Notes: generated from the sequence alone by a model not told the origin. Shown: positions 7,962 through 18,250, counted from the stretch's first letter. The stretch is DNA of 64,000 nt from Bacteroidota bacterium (GCA_026391455.1 JAPLEH010000046.1:1-64000), one strand, 5' to 3'. A program made the numbers and translations.

Positions 7962-10535
7962 ATGAAGAGACTACTGCTTTTATGCGCGGGTTGGCCATTC
8001 TTTGCAGATGCACAAGAAGTTAAGCCCATTCTTTCGCCGGAGTATCAGGCATTGATCCGCAGGGATACGGGGACTTCCGTAAAGACCATTCTTTTCGACA
8101 GCACCAATGATATGCGTAAAGCAAATCTGCGGCATACGGGTTATTATTTCAATGAAGGAACATCCATACGTAAAATTGTTGTGAACAAACAAAATGAACT
8201 GAAATTCATTCCGGTTCGCTACCGTACTATTCGCTTCAGTGGCAATGCATCAATCATGGCCGGCGTACAGCAACCCGGACGCGGCCCCTCCCTGCAACAG
8301 GAATATGTGCAGGGTCGTTCCGCTGGCGGAAGTCTTCAATGGAGAGGCGCAGAAACCGGGGAACTTTTCAGTTACGGACCCGCTATTTCCACACTCCTGT
8401 ATGATGGCAGTTCTTATCCCTATGATATGTATGGACGACTGGTGCCATTATCCGGAGGAAACGATGGTACGGCCCGGAAAGCCATTCCCTATGATAACAG
8501 TATTCTGCGCACCGGAGCTTTTTTATCAAATGCCGTGGCCCTGTTTGGTACATATGAACCGCGCTATACCCGTTCCCTCTCGGTAGCCTTACGTGCTTCC
8601 AGCGGAAAAGAACAAACCATCATCCGTGGCAATACGAAGAAGATCGCCGCTTTCTCAACCAGTATGGATGGCCGGTTCGAAAAAATGAATCTGTCCCTGC
8701 AATATTCATTTCGCCAGGAAAAAAGCGATCATTCCAATCGAAACGGATTTCTAAACCGGGTATATCAGAACAGTCTGATTACACCCATTAGTTTTTCCAA
8801 TAAACAAGGCACTTACCTCAATGGTGTACAACGAAGTTTCAGTACCGGTTCAGATAATCCGTTATTCTTACTGGCAGACAAGGGACATGGCTTTTTACAA
8901 CAGCAACAAGGATTCGCTTTTTCAGCCGAACAGCGCATCAACACTTTACGTTTTAAACTGGTACAATCAATGGATATCCGCCGCCAGATAAGCCGCGAAG
9001 GTTATCAGCCTTCCACAGCCTTCTTTGCCTCCGGCATCGACCTGCAGCGCCAAACCCGCTATCATAATTATACATTCAATCCCTCCGTAACCTGGGATTT
9101 CCATTACAAAAACAGTGATAAGGTAAGTGGCCAGGTCAACATGAATTATATCCATTCAAGAAACAGCTACAGCATCGACTATTCCATTGCGCATAAGGAT
9201 CACCGTTATAACCGCTCGCTGCACGAAATGAGCCTGTTCTATTCCAACGACTTCAGGGATAATTATTTCAGTGCCGGTCTTCAGCTTCAAAATAAAATTT
9301 ATATTTCCGGCACCAGCCGCGATGCTTTCTTTTTGCCCGGCATATCCTTGTACATACAGGATCAGGAATTACTGAAAATAAACCGGCTTTCCGGTAAACT
9401 GTTTGGCTCCTTCAACCGGCATAACCATGAAATGCCACTATCCACCTCCTATGCCGGATACAATCTGCTCCAATACAGCACCGCAAATGCATTGCAATAT
9501 TTACCCGTTAATGAAGTGAATAGCTACCGGGGTTTATTACCCGTACGGAACCGGGAGTTTACCGCCGGGCTGGAACTGTCCTATTACAGCAAAGTATACC
9601 TGACAGCCACCTGGTTTTCCCGAACCACCCTTGATGATCTGATACCGGTTCCTGCAGCGGGTGGTGGATTGGAACTCATCAATATGGCTTCTTATCGCAA
9701 TAAAGGAATTGAAATACAACTCTCCAATGGTCCGTGGATATTCAATAACCGCAAATTCGGTTTAGGTCATGCGATCAGCTTCAACCGCAACCGGAATAAA
9801 GTAACAGGAGTAAAAACAGGATTCAATAATACGCCTATCGCGGGATTCAGTGATGTACATAAAACCCTGGTACTGGGTCAACCATTGGGAGTAATTACCG
9901 GGAGTACATGGCTGCGCAACGCAACCGGCGATATGATCATTGGCAATGATGGCTATCCCCTGGTAAACCCCGCCCCTGCTATAATTGGTGACCCTAATCC
10001 GGACTTCACCATAAAACTGAATCAAAACTTTTCCTATCAGGGAAAATGGGAACTCCGCATCGACTGGGTGTGGAACAAAGGCGGCGACCTCTGGAATGGC
10101 ACCGCTGCTATGCTGGATTACTTCGGCCGTTCGGCTACCAGTGCCATTGAAAGAAATATTACCGGTTATGTATTCCAGGGTGTAACAACCAGCGGAGGAC
10201 ATAACACTATACCGGTTAGCTTTTATGATCCGTCACAACCCTTAGAACAAAACCGCTGGGTACGCTATGGCCCTTCCGGTGTGGCGGCACCCTACATACA
10301 AAAAGCAGATAATATCCGCATCCAGAATCTCAGTATTTCGTATAAGCCCGTCATGCGCAAGAAGATCAAAGAACTCAGTTTTAGTCTCTATGCGTCCAAC
10401 ATCTTATTATGGTCAGCATACAAAGGAGCAGACCCCACTCAGTTGCTCTATGATATGCCGGCCACACAGGGGCTCGACTTTTTCAATCTTCCGGCTGTGC
10501 GCTCGTTTGGCTTTTCCTCATCTATTCAATTTTAA
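7962..10535 (+). CDS. SusC/RagA-type TonB-dependent outer-membrane barrel lacking its plug
   Basis: An 857-residue outer-membrane beta-barrel with a signal peptide (MKRLLLLCAGWPFFADAQ), which is why the start at 7962 is preferred over earlier in-frame ATGs. After ~85 unfamiliar residues it goes straight into SusC barrel strands (IRFSGNASIM, LQQEYVQG near residue 111, FSYGPAISTLLYDG). It ends with the SusC C-terminal pattern (NLSISYKP, YASNILLWSAYKGADP, RSFGFSSSIQF). The carboxypeptidase-like regulatory domain, TonB-box region and plug that precede the barrel in normal SusC proteins are absent. Exactly those domains occur in the next gene, whose ATG lies 4 bases after this stop. It probably acts as the channel of a two-chain receptor (inference). 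Confidence 0.85.
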   Translation: MKRLLLLCAGWPFFADAQEVKPILSPEYQALIRRDTGTSVKTILFDSTNDMRKANLRHTGYYFNEGTSIRKIVVNKQNELKFIPVRYRTIRFSGNASIMAGVQQPGRGPSLQQEYVQGRSAGGSLQWRGAETGELFSYGPAISTLLYDGSSYPYDMYGRLVPLSGGNDGTARKAIPYDNSILRTGAFLSNAVALFGTYEPRYTRSLSVALRASSGKEQTIIRGNTKKIAAFSTSMDGRFEKMNLSLQYSFRQEKSDHSNRNGFLNRVYQNSLITPISFSNKQGTYLNGVQRSFSTGSDNPLFLLADKGHGFLQQQQGFAFSAEQRINTLRFKLVQSMDIRRQISREGYQPSTAFFASGIDLQRQTRYHNYTFNPSVTWDFHYKNSDKVSGQVNMNYIHSRNSYSIDYSIAHKDHRYNRSLHEMSLFYSNDFRDNYFSAGLQLQNKIYISGTSRDAFFLPGISLYIQDQELLKINRLSGKLFGSFNRHNHEMPLSTSYAGYNLLQYSTANALQYLPVNEVNSYRGLLPVRNREFTAGLELSYYSKVYLTATWFSRTTLDDLIPVPAAGGGLELINMASYRNKGIEIQLSNGPWIFNNRKFGLGHAISFNRNRNKVTGVKTGFNNTPIAGFSDVHKTLVLGQPLGVITGSTWLRNATGDMIIGNDGYPLVNPAPAIIGDPNPDFTIKLNQNFSYQGKWELRIDWVWNKGGDLWNGTAAMLDYFGRSATSAIERNITGYVFQGVTTSGGHNTIPVSFYDPSQPLEQNRWVRYGPSGVAAPYIQKADNIRIQNLSISYKPVMRKKIKELSFSLYASNILLWSAYKGADPTQLLYDMPATQGLDFFNLPAVRSFGFSSSIQF

Positions 10536-10539
10536 TCGT

Positions 10540-13500
10540 ATGCAAGTAAAAAATCTACTCCTTTCCTTTTGTCTGATCATAGCAGGTATAAGCGCATCAC
10601 TCTCCGTATCTGCTCAATTTTATGCCGACAACAAAGAAAAGATCTATGTGCAAACTAATCATGTGTTTTACAAACAGGGAGAGACGCTGTTTTTTAAATT
10701 GTACATTGTAAAAGCACAGGACCAGACACCCACCCATATCAGTAATGTAGTGTATACTGAATTGATCAGTCCTGCGGGAACAGTAGTGCAAAAAGCTAAT
10801 TTCCCCATCCGGGATGGCTATGCAACTGGTTCTTTCGATTTCGGGGTAGAGCAATCCGGCGGCATCTATAAATTAAGAGCCTATACTAACTGGATGCGCA
10901 ATGAAAACGAATCCCAGTTCTTTGTAAAAGAAGTTACGCTGCAGAAAGTACTGGCCCCGCGCATCCTGATGAAGCTTGATTTCCCTGAAAAAGGATACGG
11001 GGCAGGTGATATGGTTTCAGCTAAATTCTCCATGCGCAACCTGAATGATGAACCCATTAAAAATCATACGGGAAAAATAGTAGTATCCCTGGGAGGGCAA
11101 ACAGTACAAACTGCGTCGTTTAAAACGGATGCCACGGGTAAAGCCCTTATCACCTTCCAGTTGCCCACACCTTTAAACACCAATGACGGACTGCTCAATG
11201 TGCAGGTAGATTACGATTCCTTTACCGAGTCCATCTCCCGCAGCATACCAATCGTACTCAATAAGATCGATCTGCAATTCATGCCCGAAGGGGGAACCCT
11301 GGTCAATGGCTATCCGGCCACCATTGCATTCAAAGCCCTCAATGAATTTGGAAAAGCAGCCGATGTAAAAGGCGTGATCAAAGATGGCGCAGGCAATATC
11401 GTGGCCAGTTTCGACAGTTATCATTTTGGAATGGGCCGTTTTACACTCACCCCACAAACAGGATCCTGTTACAAAGCCTTTATCACGTCACCCGCTAATA
11501 TCAGCCAGGTATATGACCTGCCCGCTGCCTCTGCAGATGGTGTAATGATGCAACTGAACAAAGAACGAAAGAATATCTCACTGACAGTATACAGCAGCAT
11601 AGCAAGGGATATTAAACTGAAAGTAAGCTCCCGGAATACCAACTATCATCTCCAGCATTTGTCGCTCAAGCAGGGATACAATCACGTAGTCCTTGCTGAA
11701 AATATTTTCCCTCCGGGTATTTGCCAGTTCACCTTGTTTACAGAAAATGATCTGCCCTTATCAGAAAGGCTGGCTTTCCTGAATGAAGATGTACAGTTGC
11801 AGGTAAAGATTACTCAGGGAAAAAAACAATACGGCCCAAGGGAAAAAGTGACCCTGAATATTAAAACAATGGATGAAAACGGAAAACCAGTTCCTTCGAA
11901 TTTCTCCTTATCTGTAGTGGATGATAAGCTCTGGACCTTTGCAGACGACAAACAAGATCATATACTTTCCTGGTTGCTGATGAGCAGTGAGTTGAAAGGA
12001 AAGATTGAAGAGCCGGTTTTCTATTTCAAAAAAGAAGAACCCAAATCCATTCCCGCACTCGACCTGCTGATGCTGACACAGGGTTACCGTTATTTTGACT
12101 ATACCGAATATGTGGTAAAGAACAGCAGCCTGCAATATTTACCTGACCAGGACCAGATTCTAAGCGGCGTGATCGTAGATGCCAATAAACAACCAGTTGC
12201 CGGAAGGGTATTTCTTGTCAATACGCTCAACAATGGAAAAAGCATGGAAATTGAAACAGGAGTAGACGGACAATTCTTTTTTACCAATATGATACCACAA
12301 ACCACGTATTATCTGTTTGCGAGACCATTGGAAGGAAACCAGCCAATAAAAATCGAAGTGGTGCAAAATGGTCTGGGCTTCAACCCTGCGAAAGCCACTG
12401 CATTAAAACAGGCATTTGCTAAGCCAGCAGATATACAATTTGCTACTATGCTGACGAAATCCGCAATAAAACCAGCAGACAAAAAAACACCGGCAACCAT
12501 TTTTCCGGAGGAAACAGATCGAAAAACTGCTACGTTGAATGAAGTAGTGGTGGTGACCGCTTTCGGTACTACAGCACGATCCAAACAACTGGGTTATTCC
12601 ACTACTTTTATCAGGGCCAATGATATAGCACCCGGACTGAAGCTGCAAACCGGACTCGAAGGAAGAGTGGCCGGATTACAGGTAGTTACCGCCAATACAG
12701 GCGTGTTGGCCGATACAAGAATTAATTTGCGGGGCATACGGTCATTAACTGCCAACAACGAACCATTATATGTGGTAAACGGTCTTCCAATGGAAAACCT
12801 GAATCTTGATCAGCTCAGTGTGGCAGATATCAATTCCATCACCGTACTGAAAGACGGAGCTGCCACCGCCATTTATGGGAGTGTGGCGGCAAACGGAGCG
12901 ATCGTTATCGAAACAAAAAGATCGTACCGGGGAAAGATCGCATTCAATATCACAGATAAACACCGGTATGCTTCGCAATTGGTGATCACACAGAAAAATA
13001 ATTTCAGCCCGGCAAAGAGTTTTTATGTTCCTGCCTACAAAACGCCGCTTACCGAAGAGCGAACTGATTTCCGGGAAACAATTTACTGGAACCCCGTAGT
13101 ACAAACAGATAAAGAGGGGAAAGCAGCCATTGAATTTTACAATTCGGATGCCAGTACCACGTTCAGGGCGATTGCAGAAGGCATTGGATACAATGGGAAA
13201 TTAGGCAGAACAGAAGCCACGTATAGCGTGACCGCTCCCATTCAGGCAGATGTAAAAATACCTCCCTATCTTACCGTGGGCGATAAAGCCCTGTTGCCGC
13301 TGGTGATTCGCAACAACAGCGAAGATGAACAGGAAATTACCGTTGTAGTGAATGCGCCGGAGCAGATCAAGATCGGTAGCTACGCACAAACAATGCTGGT
13401 AAAAGCCGGAGCATCCGAAAAATGGTTGATTCCTGTTGAAGCTCTTGGAGCTGTAAAAGGTGATATGGGCTTTACCATCAGCAGTGATATATCCAAAGAA

Positions 13501-15072
13501 ACGGTACATCTTCCAATAGAAGCAGCGGATAAAGGATTCCCTGTAAGGTTAAATTACTCCGGCAATACAAACGCTGAGCATGCGTTTGAAATACGGGATT
13601 GTGTACCCGGTACTATAAAAGCCCAATTGAAACTCTTCAACAATCCCGAAGGTAGTTTGCTCGATGGCATAGCGTCTATGTTGCGCGAACCCTACGGTTG
13701 TTTTGAACAAACTTCCTCCAGCACTTACCCCAATATTATGATCCTGAAATACCTGAAGGAGTCGGGCAAATCAAATCCGGAAATTGAAAAAAAGGCACTG
13801 GACCTGATCCAGCGCGGGTATAACCGGCTCATCGGTTTTGAGACCCAGGTGAACGGATTTGAATGGTTTGGCAATACACCCCCGCACGAGGCATTAACCG
13901 CATACGGGTTGCTGGAGTTTACCGATATGCAGGAATTCATCGATGTGGATGCCAAAATGCTGGAACGTACAAAGAAATTCTTATTAAAACGCCGCACTGG
14001 TTCGGGTACATTTGAAATGGTAAATCGCGGCTATGATCAATTCGCATCTGTGCCCAATAAAATTGCCAACATCTATATTGTGTACGCCATGGTAAGGGCT
14101 GGCTTTGGAAAAGAGATAAAGCTGGAATATGAAACGGCCGTTAAATCAGCACTGGCCTCCAATGATGGCTATCAATTGGCCATGATGGCCAATGCTGCAC
14201 ATTTGCAAAAAGACATGCAAGCGTATCAGCAATTGTTGTCGTCACTTGCCGCCCTTGAATCTAAATCCGCTTTAAATGCAGAAACCAGCGTGGTAAATTC
14301 AAGAGCGGCTTCACTCCGGGTAGAAACTTATGCGCTGTATGCGATGGCACTCTTGAAGGCAGATAAACCCGACCTGATGAAAGTATCTTCCTTCATAAAT
14401 AAGATATTGAATGAAAAATCATACTACGGATACGGATCAACTCAAAGCACCGTAATGGCACTTCAGGCAATCGTGGATTTTGCCAGATTCACCGGTAACC
14501 CGGGAGAAGCTTCGCCCGTTACATTTACTGTAAATAAAAAGCAGGTGTTGGAGTATTCACAGGTAAAAGAATTGATTGCTCCGGGTGCAAACACCATTCA
14601 GGTATCGTATGACGGCAACCGGCATGCTGTACCCTATGGCATTGAATTGTCTTACAACACCTTTACACCCCCTTCTGATCCGGGAGCAGAACTAAAACTG
14701 AAAACCACACTCGGCAGCACCACCGTAAATACCGGCGAAACAGTTCGCATGACCATCACCGTTAGTAATTCTATGGAGATAATGCAGCCAATGGCTATCG
14801 CGAAGATCGGCATACCGGCAGGCCTCTCTGCCCAACCCTGGCAATTGAAAGAAATAATGGAAAAGAAAAAAGCAGCCTATTATGAAATTTTCGACAATTA
14901 CCTGGTGTTTTACTGGATGGGCTTTGCGCCATTTGAAGTAAAAACCATTGAACTGGATCTGAAAGCCGAAGTGCCGGGCACCTACCGCGCCAAAGCCAGC
15001 AATGTGTACCTGTATTACACGCCGGAATACAAACATTGGAATGAAGGTGAAGAAATAGAAGTAAATAACTAA
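10540..15072 (+). CDS. Alpha-2-macroglobulin-like protein with embedded SusC regulatory and plug domains
   Basis: A 1510-residue exported protein (signal peptide to about residue 25, ending SVSAQ). Order of parts: MG/MG2-like beta-sandwich domains (about 30-530), a carboxypeptidase-like regulatory domain (about 541-600, GVIVDANKQPVAG), a SusC-type TonB-box/plug module (about 665-795: NEVVVVTAFG, GLEGRVAGLQV, LRGIRS, PLYVVNGLPM, VLKDGAATAIYGSVAANGAI), the A2M domain (from about 843, DFRETIYWNP), a thioester motif GCFEQ with Cys1054 and Gln1057 intact, an alpha-toroid domain and a C-terminal receptor-like domain. Alpha-2-macroglobulins trap proteases through the thioester. The inserted plug suggests docking into the plug-less barrel encoded 4 bases upstream. 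A terminator follows. Confidence 0.9.
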   Translation: MQVKNLLLSFCLIIAGISASLSVSAQFYADNKEKIYVQTNHVFYKQGETLFFKLYIVKAQDQTPTHISNVVYTELISPAGTVVQKANFPIRDGYATGSFDFGVEQSGGIYKLRAYTNWMRNENESQFFVKEVTLQKVLAPRILMKLDFPEKGYGAGDMVSAKFSMRNLNDEPIKNHTGKIVVSLGGQTVQTASFKTDATGKALITFQLPTPLNTNDGLLNVQVDYDSFTESISRSIPIVLNKIDLQFMPEGGTLVNGYPATIAFKALNEFGKAADVKGVIKDGAGNIVASFDSYHFGMGRFTLTPQTGSCYKAFITSPANISQVYDLPAASADGVMMQLNKERKNISLTVYSSIARDIKLKVSSRNTNYHLQHLSLKQGYNHVVLAENIFPPGICQFTLFTENDLPLSERLAFLNEDVQLQVKITQGKKQYGPREKVTLNIKTMDENGKPVPSNFSLSVVDDKLWTFADDKQDHILSWLLMSSELKGKIEEPVFYFKKEEPKSIPALDLLMLTQGYRYFDYTEYVVKNSSLQYLPDQDQILSGVIVDANKQPVAGRVFLVNTLNNGKSMEIETGVDGQFFFTNMIPQTTYYLFARPLEGNQPIKIEVVQNGLGFNPAKATALKQAFAKPADIQFATMLTKSAIKPADKKTPATIFPEETDRKTATLNEVVVVTAFGTTARSKQLGYSTTFIRANDIAPGLKLQTGLEGRVAGLQVVTANTGVLADTRINLRGIRSLTANNEPLYVVNGLPMENLNLDQLSVADINSITVLKDGAATAIYGSVAANGAIVIETKRSYRGKIAFNITDKHRYASQLVITQKNNFSPAKSFYVPAYKTPLTEERTDFRETIYWNPVVQTDKEGKAAIEFYNSDASTTFRAIAEGIGYNGKLGRTEATYSVTAPIQADVKIPPYLTVGDKALLPLVIRNNSEDEQEITVVVNAPEQIKIGSYAQTMLVKAGASEKWLIPVEALGAVKGDMGFTISSDISKETVHLPIEAADKGFPVRLNYSGNTNAEHAFEIRDCVPGTIKAQLKLFNNPEGSLLDGIASMLREPYGCFEQTSSSTYPNIMILKYLKESGKSNPEIEKKALDLIQRGYNRLIGFETQVNGFEWFGNTPPHEALTAYGLLEFTDMQEFIDVDAKMLERTKKFLLKRRTGSGTFEMVNRGYDQFASVPNKIANIYIVYAMVRAGFGKEIKLEYETAVKSALASNDGYQLAMMANAAHLQKDMQAYQQLLSSLAALESKSALNAETSVVNSRAASLRVETYALYAMALLKADKPDLMKVSSFINKILNEKSYYGYGSTQSTVMALQAIVDFARFTGNPGEASPVTFTVNKKQVLEYSQVKELIAPGANTIQVSYDGNRHAVPYGIELSYNTFTPPSDPGAELKLKTTLGSTTVNTGETVRMTITVSNSMEIMQPMAIAKIGIPAGLSAQPWQLKEIMEKKKAAYYEIFDNYLVFYWMGFAPFEVKTIELDLKAEVPGTYRAKASNVYLYYTPEYKHWNEGEEIEVNN

Positions 15073-15093
15073 GCAGTCTGCTTTCTTAAAAAA

Positions 15094-15117
15094 ACTCCCT
15101 TTGCAGGGAGTTTTTTT
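15094..15117 (+). terminator. Intrinsic terminator of the SusC-barrel/A2M operon
   Basis: Stem ACTCCCT (15094-15100), loop TTGC, AGGGAGT (15105-15111), then a run of seven T. It starts 22 bases after the stop codon. Confidence 0.85.
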
Positions 15118-15242
15118 ATGCCGTATGATAAAGAAAAAATATTCTTAATTGAATTGCATGATCAATAAAATTTTTAATTTGCAGTTCCTTATTTACAACC
15201 ATAAACGCGGAACAATTTTTTTTATCCGTATAAAACAAGTTT

Positions 15243-16343
15243 ATGGTACCCGAAGAAAAAAACTATCTCCACACCCTTTCCGAGCTGAAAGAAAAGATCC
15301 GGCGCTCTCAACACCAGACCCTGCTTACTGTTAACCGCGAACTCCTTAGGGTGTATTGGGAAATAGGCAAGGCTATTTTATCGCATCAGCATGCGAAAGG
15401 CTGGGGCGCAAATGTAATTGAAAGGCTTGCTGATGATTTGAAAGCAGAGTTTCCCTCGATCAAAGGAATTTCTGTTAGAAATTTACGGTATATGAAAAGT
15501 TTTGCCCTCGCCTGGCCAGATTTTGTAATTCTGCAACCAGTGGTTGCAGAATTACAAAATATTGATAAACAGCCGATTGGAAAAAATTTATCTTTACTGG
15601 AACAAATACCCTGGGCGCATCATATTATCATACTTAGTAAAGTCAAGACAATGGCAGAACGGATCTTTTATATCCGGGAAACCATTAAAAACGAGTGGAG
15701 CAAATCCATCCTATCGCTCCAGATCGACAACCAGTTGTACCAGCGGCAGGGCCAGGCGATCACCAATTTTGAAATTACCCTGCCAGCTACTCAATCGGAT
15801 CTGGCAAAGGAAACGTTGAAGAATCCTTACCTGTTCGACTTTCTCGGAATAGAAAAAGAAATGCATGAACAGGGATTGGAGCGTGCATTGATCAGTCATA
15901 TCAAAAAATTTATGCTGGAGTTGGGACGGGGCTTTGCCTATGTGGGCAACCAGTTTAACCTGGTGGTGGAGGATGATGAATTTTTTCTCGATCTTTTATT
16001 TTATAATTATCACCTGCACTGTTTTGTAGTGTTTGAACTGAAAGCCGGGGATTTCAAACCCGAGTATACCGGCAAGCTCAATTTTTATATCAATGCCGTA
16101 GATGAAAAAATGAAAGGAGAAAAAGATGCGCCTACCATTGGTGTATTACTTTGCAAAACGCCTAATGAAACAGTGATAAAATATGCCTTACAGGGCATAC
16201 ATACCCCTATGGGAATTGCCGGATATGAATTTACCAATGCACTCCCCGGTACATTGAAATCAGAAATGCCCACAGTGGAAGAACTGGAAGCCGAACTCGA
16301 GAAAGAGACGAGAGAATTTGAAGTTAGAAAAAAGCAGGAGTAA
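15243..16343 (+). CDS. YhcG/DUF1016-family PD-(D/E)xK nuclease protein
   Basis: A 366-residue protein with an N-terminal DUF1016 winged-helix-like part (LLRVYWEIGKAILSH, GISVRNLRYMKSFA, IPWAHHIIIL) and a C-terminal nuclease fold (about 190-345, with LDLLFYNYHLHCFVVFELK giving the D...ExK pattern). Family members are linked to mobile elements and restriction islands. The biological role is not settled. A 41-base near-perfect palindrome (15520-15560) sits in frame between the two DUF1016 helical segments and encodes about FVILQPVVAELQN. The frame is intact. The gene stands alone between two terminators, as expected for a mobile cargo gene. Confidence 0.85.
   Translation: MVPEEKNYLHTLSELKEKIRRSQHQTLLTVNRELLRVYWEIGKAILSHQHAKGWGANVIERLADDLKAEFPSIKGISVRNLRYMKSFALAWPDFVILQPVVAELQNIDKQPIGKNLSLLEQIPWAHHIIILSKVKTMAERIFYIRETIKNEWSKSILSLQIDNQLYQRQGQAITNFEITLPATQSDLAKETLKNPYLFDFLGIEKEMHEQGLERALISHIKKFMLELGRGFAYVGNQFNLVVEDDEFFLDLLFYNYHLHCFVVFELKAGDFKPEYTGKLNFYINAVDEKMKGEKDAPTIGVLLCKTPNETVIKYALQGIHTPMGIAGYEFTNALPGTLKSEMPTVEELEAELEKETREFEVRKKQE
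15520..15560 (+). repeat. 41-base palindrome inside the YhcG-like gene
   Basis: ATTTTGTAATTCTGCAACCA (15520-15539) is followed by one G and then its exact 20-base reverse complement (15541-15560). It sits in frame and adds no stop codon. Confidence 0.9.
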
Positions 16344-16351
16344 ATAAAATG

Positions 16352-16395
16352 CACCGGGTCTTTCAGCAAACAACGCTTAGCTGAAAGACCCGGTG
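16352..16395 (+). terminator. Long hairpin after the YhcG-like gene
   Basis: CACCGGGTCTTTCAG (16352-16366) pairs perfectly with CTGAAAGACCCGGTG (16381-16395), with a 14-base loop. It has only a weak T run. It lies between the stop at 16343 and the next gene. Confidence 0.6.
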
Positions 16396-16478
16396 TAATT
16401 ACCGACGTTCATATATTTTAATTGGTCGCCGAATCCGGTATTCCTCTGCATAATTATATATCTTTAAAGAAAACCATT

Positions 16479-17210
16479 ATGCCTCCTGTATTAATACCCG
16501 AAGATCCCCGGCTGATCTCCTTCAATACACTTCGTAAATCCGTGGGCTGGCTGGGTATCTCATTGCCTGCAGCCATGCTTACCGGCAACCTGCTTTGGGG
16601 AAATTGTTATTTTATTCAGGACTCCAACAGCCATTATTATTATACGATTACAGGCAACCTGTTTGTAGGAATTCTGTGTGCAGTAGCCATGTTTCTCATT
16701 TCGTACAAAGGTTATCCGGATGATAAATCAGATAATATTCTCACCACTCTGGCAGGGATCTGCGCCATAGGAATTGCATTCTTTCCTACCAACAACAACA
16801 GTGCAGATGCATGCAGTATTATCGATCTTCCGCTTAGCAAAGCCAGAAACCTGACCCATTATGGATTTGCCGCTTCTTTTTTTATTCTGCTTGCGATTAT
16901 CTCCTATTTTAAATTTACCCGCAGTAAAGGTATCATGACTCATAGTAAACATATGCGGAATAAAGTGTACCGGTACTGTGGTGTGCTGATCATCTTTTTT
17001 ATTGCATTGATAGCGATTTATGGCATTTTCAACAAACAGCTTTCGGCGATTGATAAATTCAAACCGGTATTCTGGCTCGAATGGTTTGCATTGATCGCAT
17101 TCGGATTTTCATGGCTCGTTAAGGGCGAACTGATTATGGATGATACACCCGAGGAAAAGGCCATGTTGATCCGGGAAGGCTTAGCCTCCGGCGGGCCCCA
17201 CCACCACTAA
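16479..17210 (+). CDS. Integral membrane protein, DUF998-like
   Basis: A 243-residue protein with about six hydrophobic helices separated by short loops, ending in a polar tail. The topology and the motif region around TGNLFVGILCAVAMFLI resemble DUF998 membrane proteins of unknown function, but this is not certain. The start at 16479 (MPPVLIPED) is preferred to an upstream in-frame start at 16422. The 3' end overlaps the convergent gene at 17181-17996 by 30 bases. Confidence 0.7.
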   Translation: MPPVLIPEDPRLISFNTLRKSVGWLGISLPAAMLTGNLLWGNCYFIQDSNSHYYYTITGNLFVGILCAVAMFLISYKGYPDDKSDNILTTLAGICAIGIAFFPTNNNSADACSIIDLPLSKARNLTHYGFAASFFILLAIISYFKFTRSKGIMTHSKHMRNKVYRYCGVLIIFFIALIAIYGIFNKQLSAIDKFKPVFWLEWFALIAFGFSWLVKGELIMDDTPEEKAMLIREGLASGGPHHH

Positions 17211-17996
17211 ATCGATCACCGGGTGTATTTCCCAAGCCGATTTAGGGCGGGCTGCCTCAGGGCCCACACCTCCTCCCGCATGTTGTGCATCCCAGAACAG
17301 GCTGCCCCTGATATTCTTTAATTCGATAGGCGTGCGCAACAGTTTTACGGGCGATGGCATACAGGGTATATTTTGTAAATAAGGTACCGACTCGATGATT
17401 TGCCGTACCCGCTTGAATTTCTTTTTTACTTCCGCACTGGCTCTTCTGGGCAATCCCGATATTTCAATATTCATCAATACAGCCGTTTGCAGGCTGGCCG
17501 TACTGCCAATGATCATGTGAAAATCATTGTCGTCTTCTTTATAAATGGCAAACAGGAATGCTTTCTCCACCACCACATTCTCGTTTTCCGCCACATCCCT
17601 CGCACCTGTTTCCAGGGAAGAGATACCCCTCGCCTTCATCGAAGCCACATTGGGCAATACGCTCAGCAGTTCAGCCACCGTACGGTAATGGGTGGCTCTT
17701 TTGGTAAGCATCGTCGTTTTTACATTCCCGCGATTGCATCCCTGAAAAATATCTGAATTACATTTCAATTCCGGATTCACTGAGGGGCAACGGGGCCCGG
17801 CCAGTTCAAGCTTCTTTTCATCATCATACAGGATATCTTTATCATTATACACCAGTATGTATTTACCCGGCGAAGTTTCCAGCCAGGCACTGTCGCCGGC
17901 AAACGGCTGGTATAAATACTTTATAGTATCAATAGCCGGTTGGGCATAAACCGAATTAAAAACGAATCCCAGCAATAAGATGAATATGATTCGCAT
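17181..17996 (-). CDS. Secreted protein of unknown function with C-terminal WEIHPV motif
   Basis: A 271-residue product with a signal peptide (MRIIFILLLGFVFNSVYAQ). It has two cysteine pairs in the first third (CPSVNPELKC and CNSDIFQGC). The C-terminus has LFWDAQHAGGG and SAWEIHPVIDLVV, a pattern seen at the end of some secreted Bacteroidota proteins. No enzymatic motif can be named. It overlaps convergently with the membrane protein gene by 30 bases, so the two 3' ends share sequence. Confidence 0.65.
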   Translation of the reverse strand: MRIIFILLLGFVFNSVYAQPAIDTIKYLYQPFAGDSAWLETSPGKYILVYNDKDILYDDEKKLELAGPRCPSVNPELKCNSDIFQGCNRGNVKTTMLTKRATHYRTVAELLSVLPNVASMKARGISSLETGARDVAENENVVVEKAFLFAIYKEDDNDFHMIIGSTASLQTAVLMNIEISGLPRRASAEVKKKFKRVRQIIESVPYLQNIPCMPSPVKLLRTPIELKNIRGSLFWDAQHAGGGVGPEAARPKSAWEIHPVIDLVVVGPAGG

Positions 17997-18250
17997 GGTA
18001 ACTTTTTTATTACCTAAACTACTAAGAAGATCCGGTATATAAGCCGTGTTTTAACGGTTTTACGGAGTCTATGAATAAAATACACGGATATGATTACAAC
18101 GCCCTGGTTAAAGATAGCCCCTTCCCGCACAGAGAAAAGAAGACACATGGAATAAAGAGGCATTGCCGATTATCGCTCATCCGGTTTGAATAGCCTAATT
18201 TAGGGAGGCGAGCAACGCAATTAAAAAATAATACTTTCGTTTTACGATAT

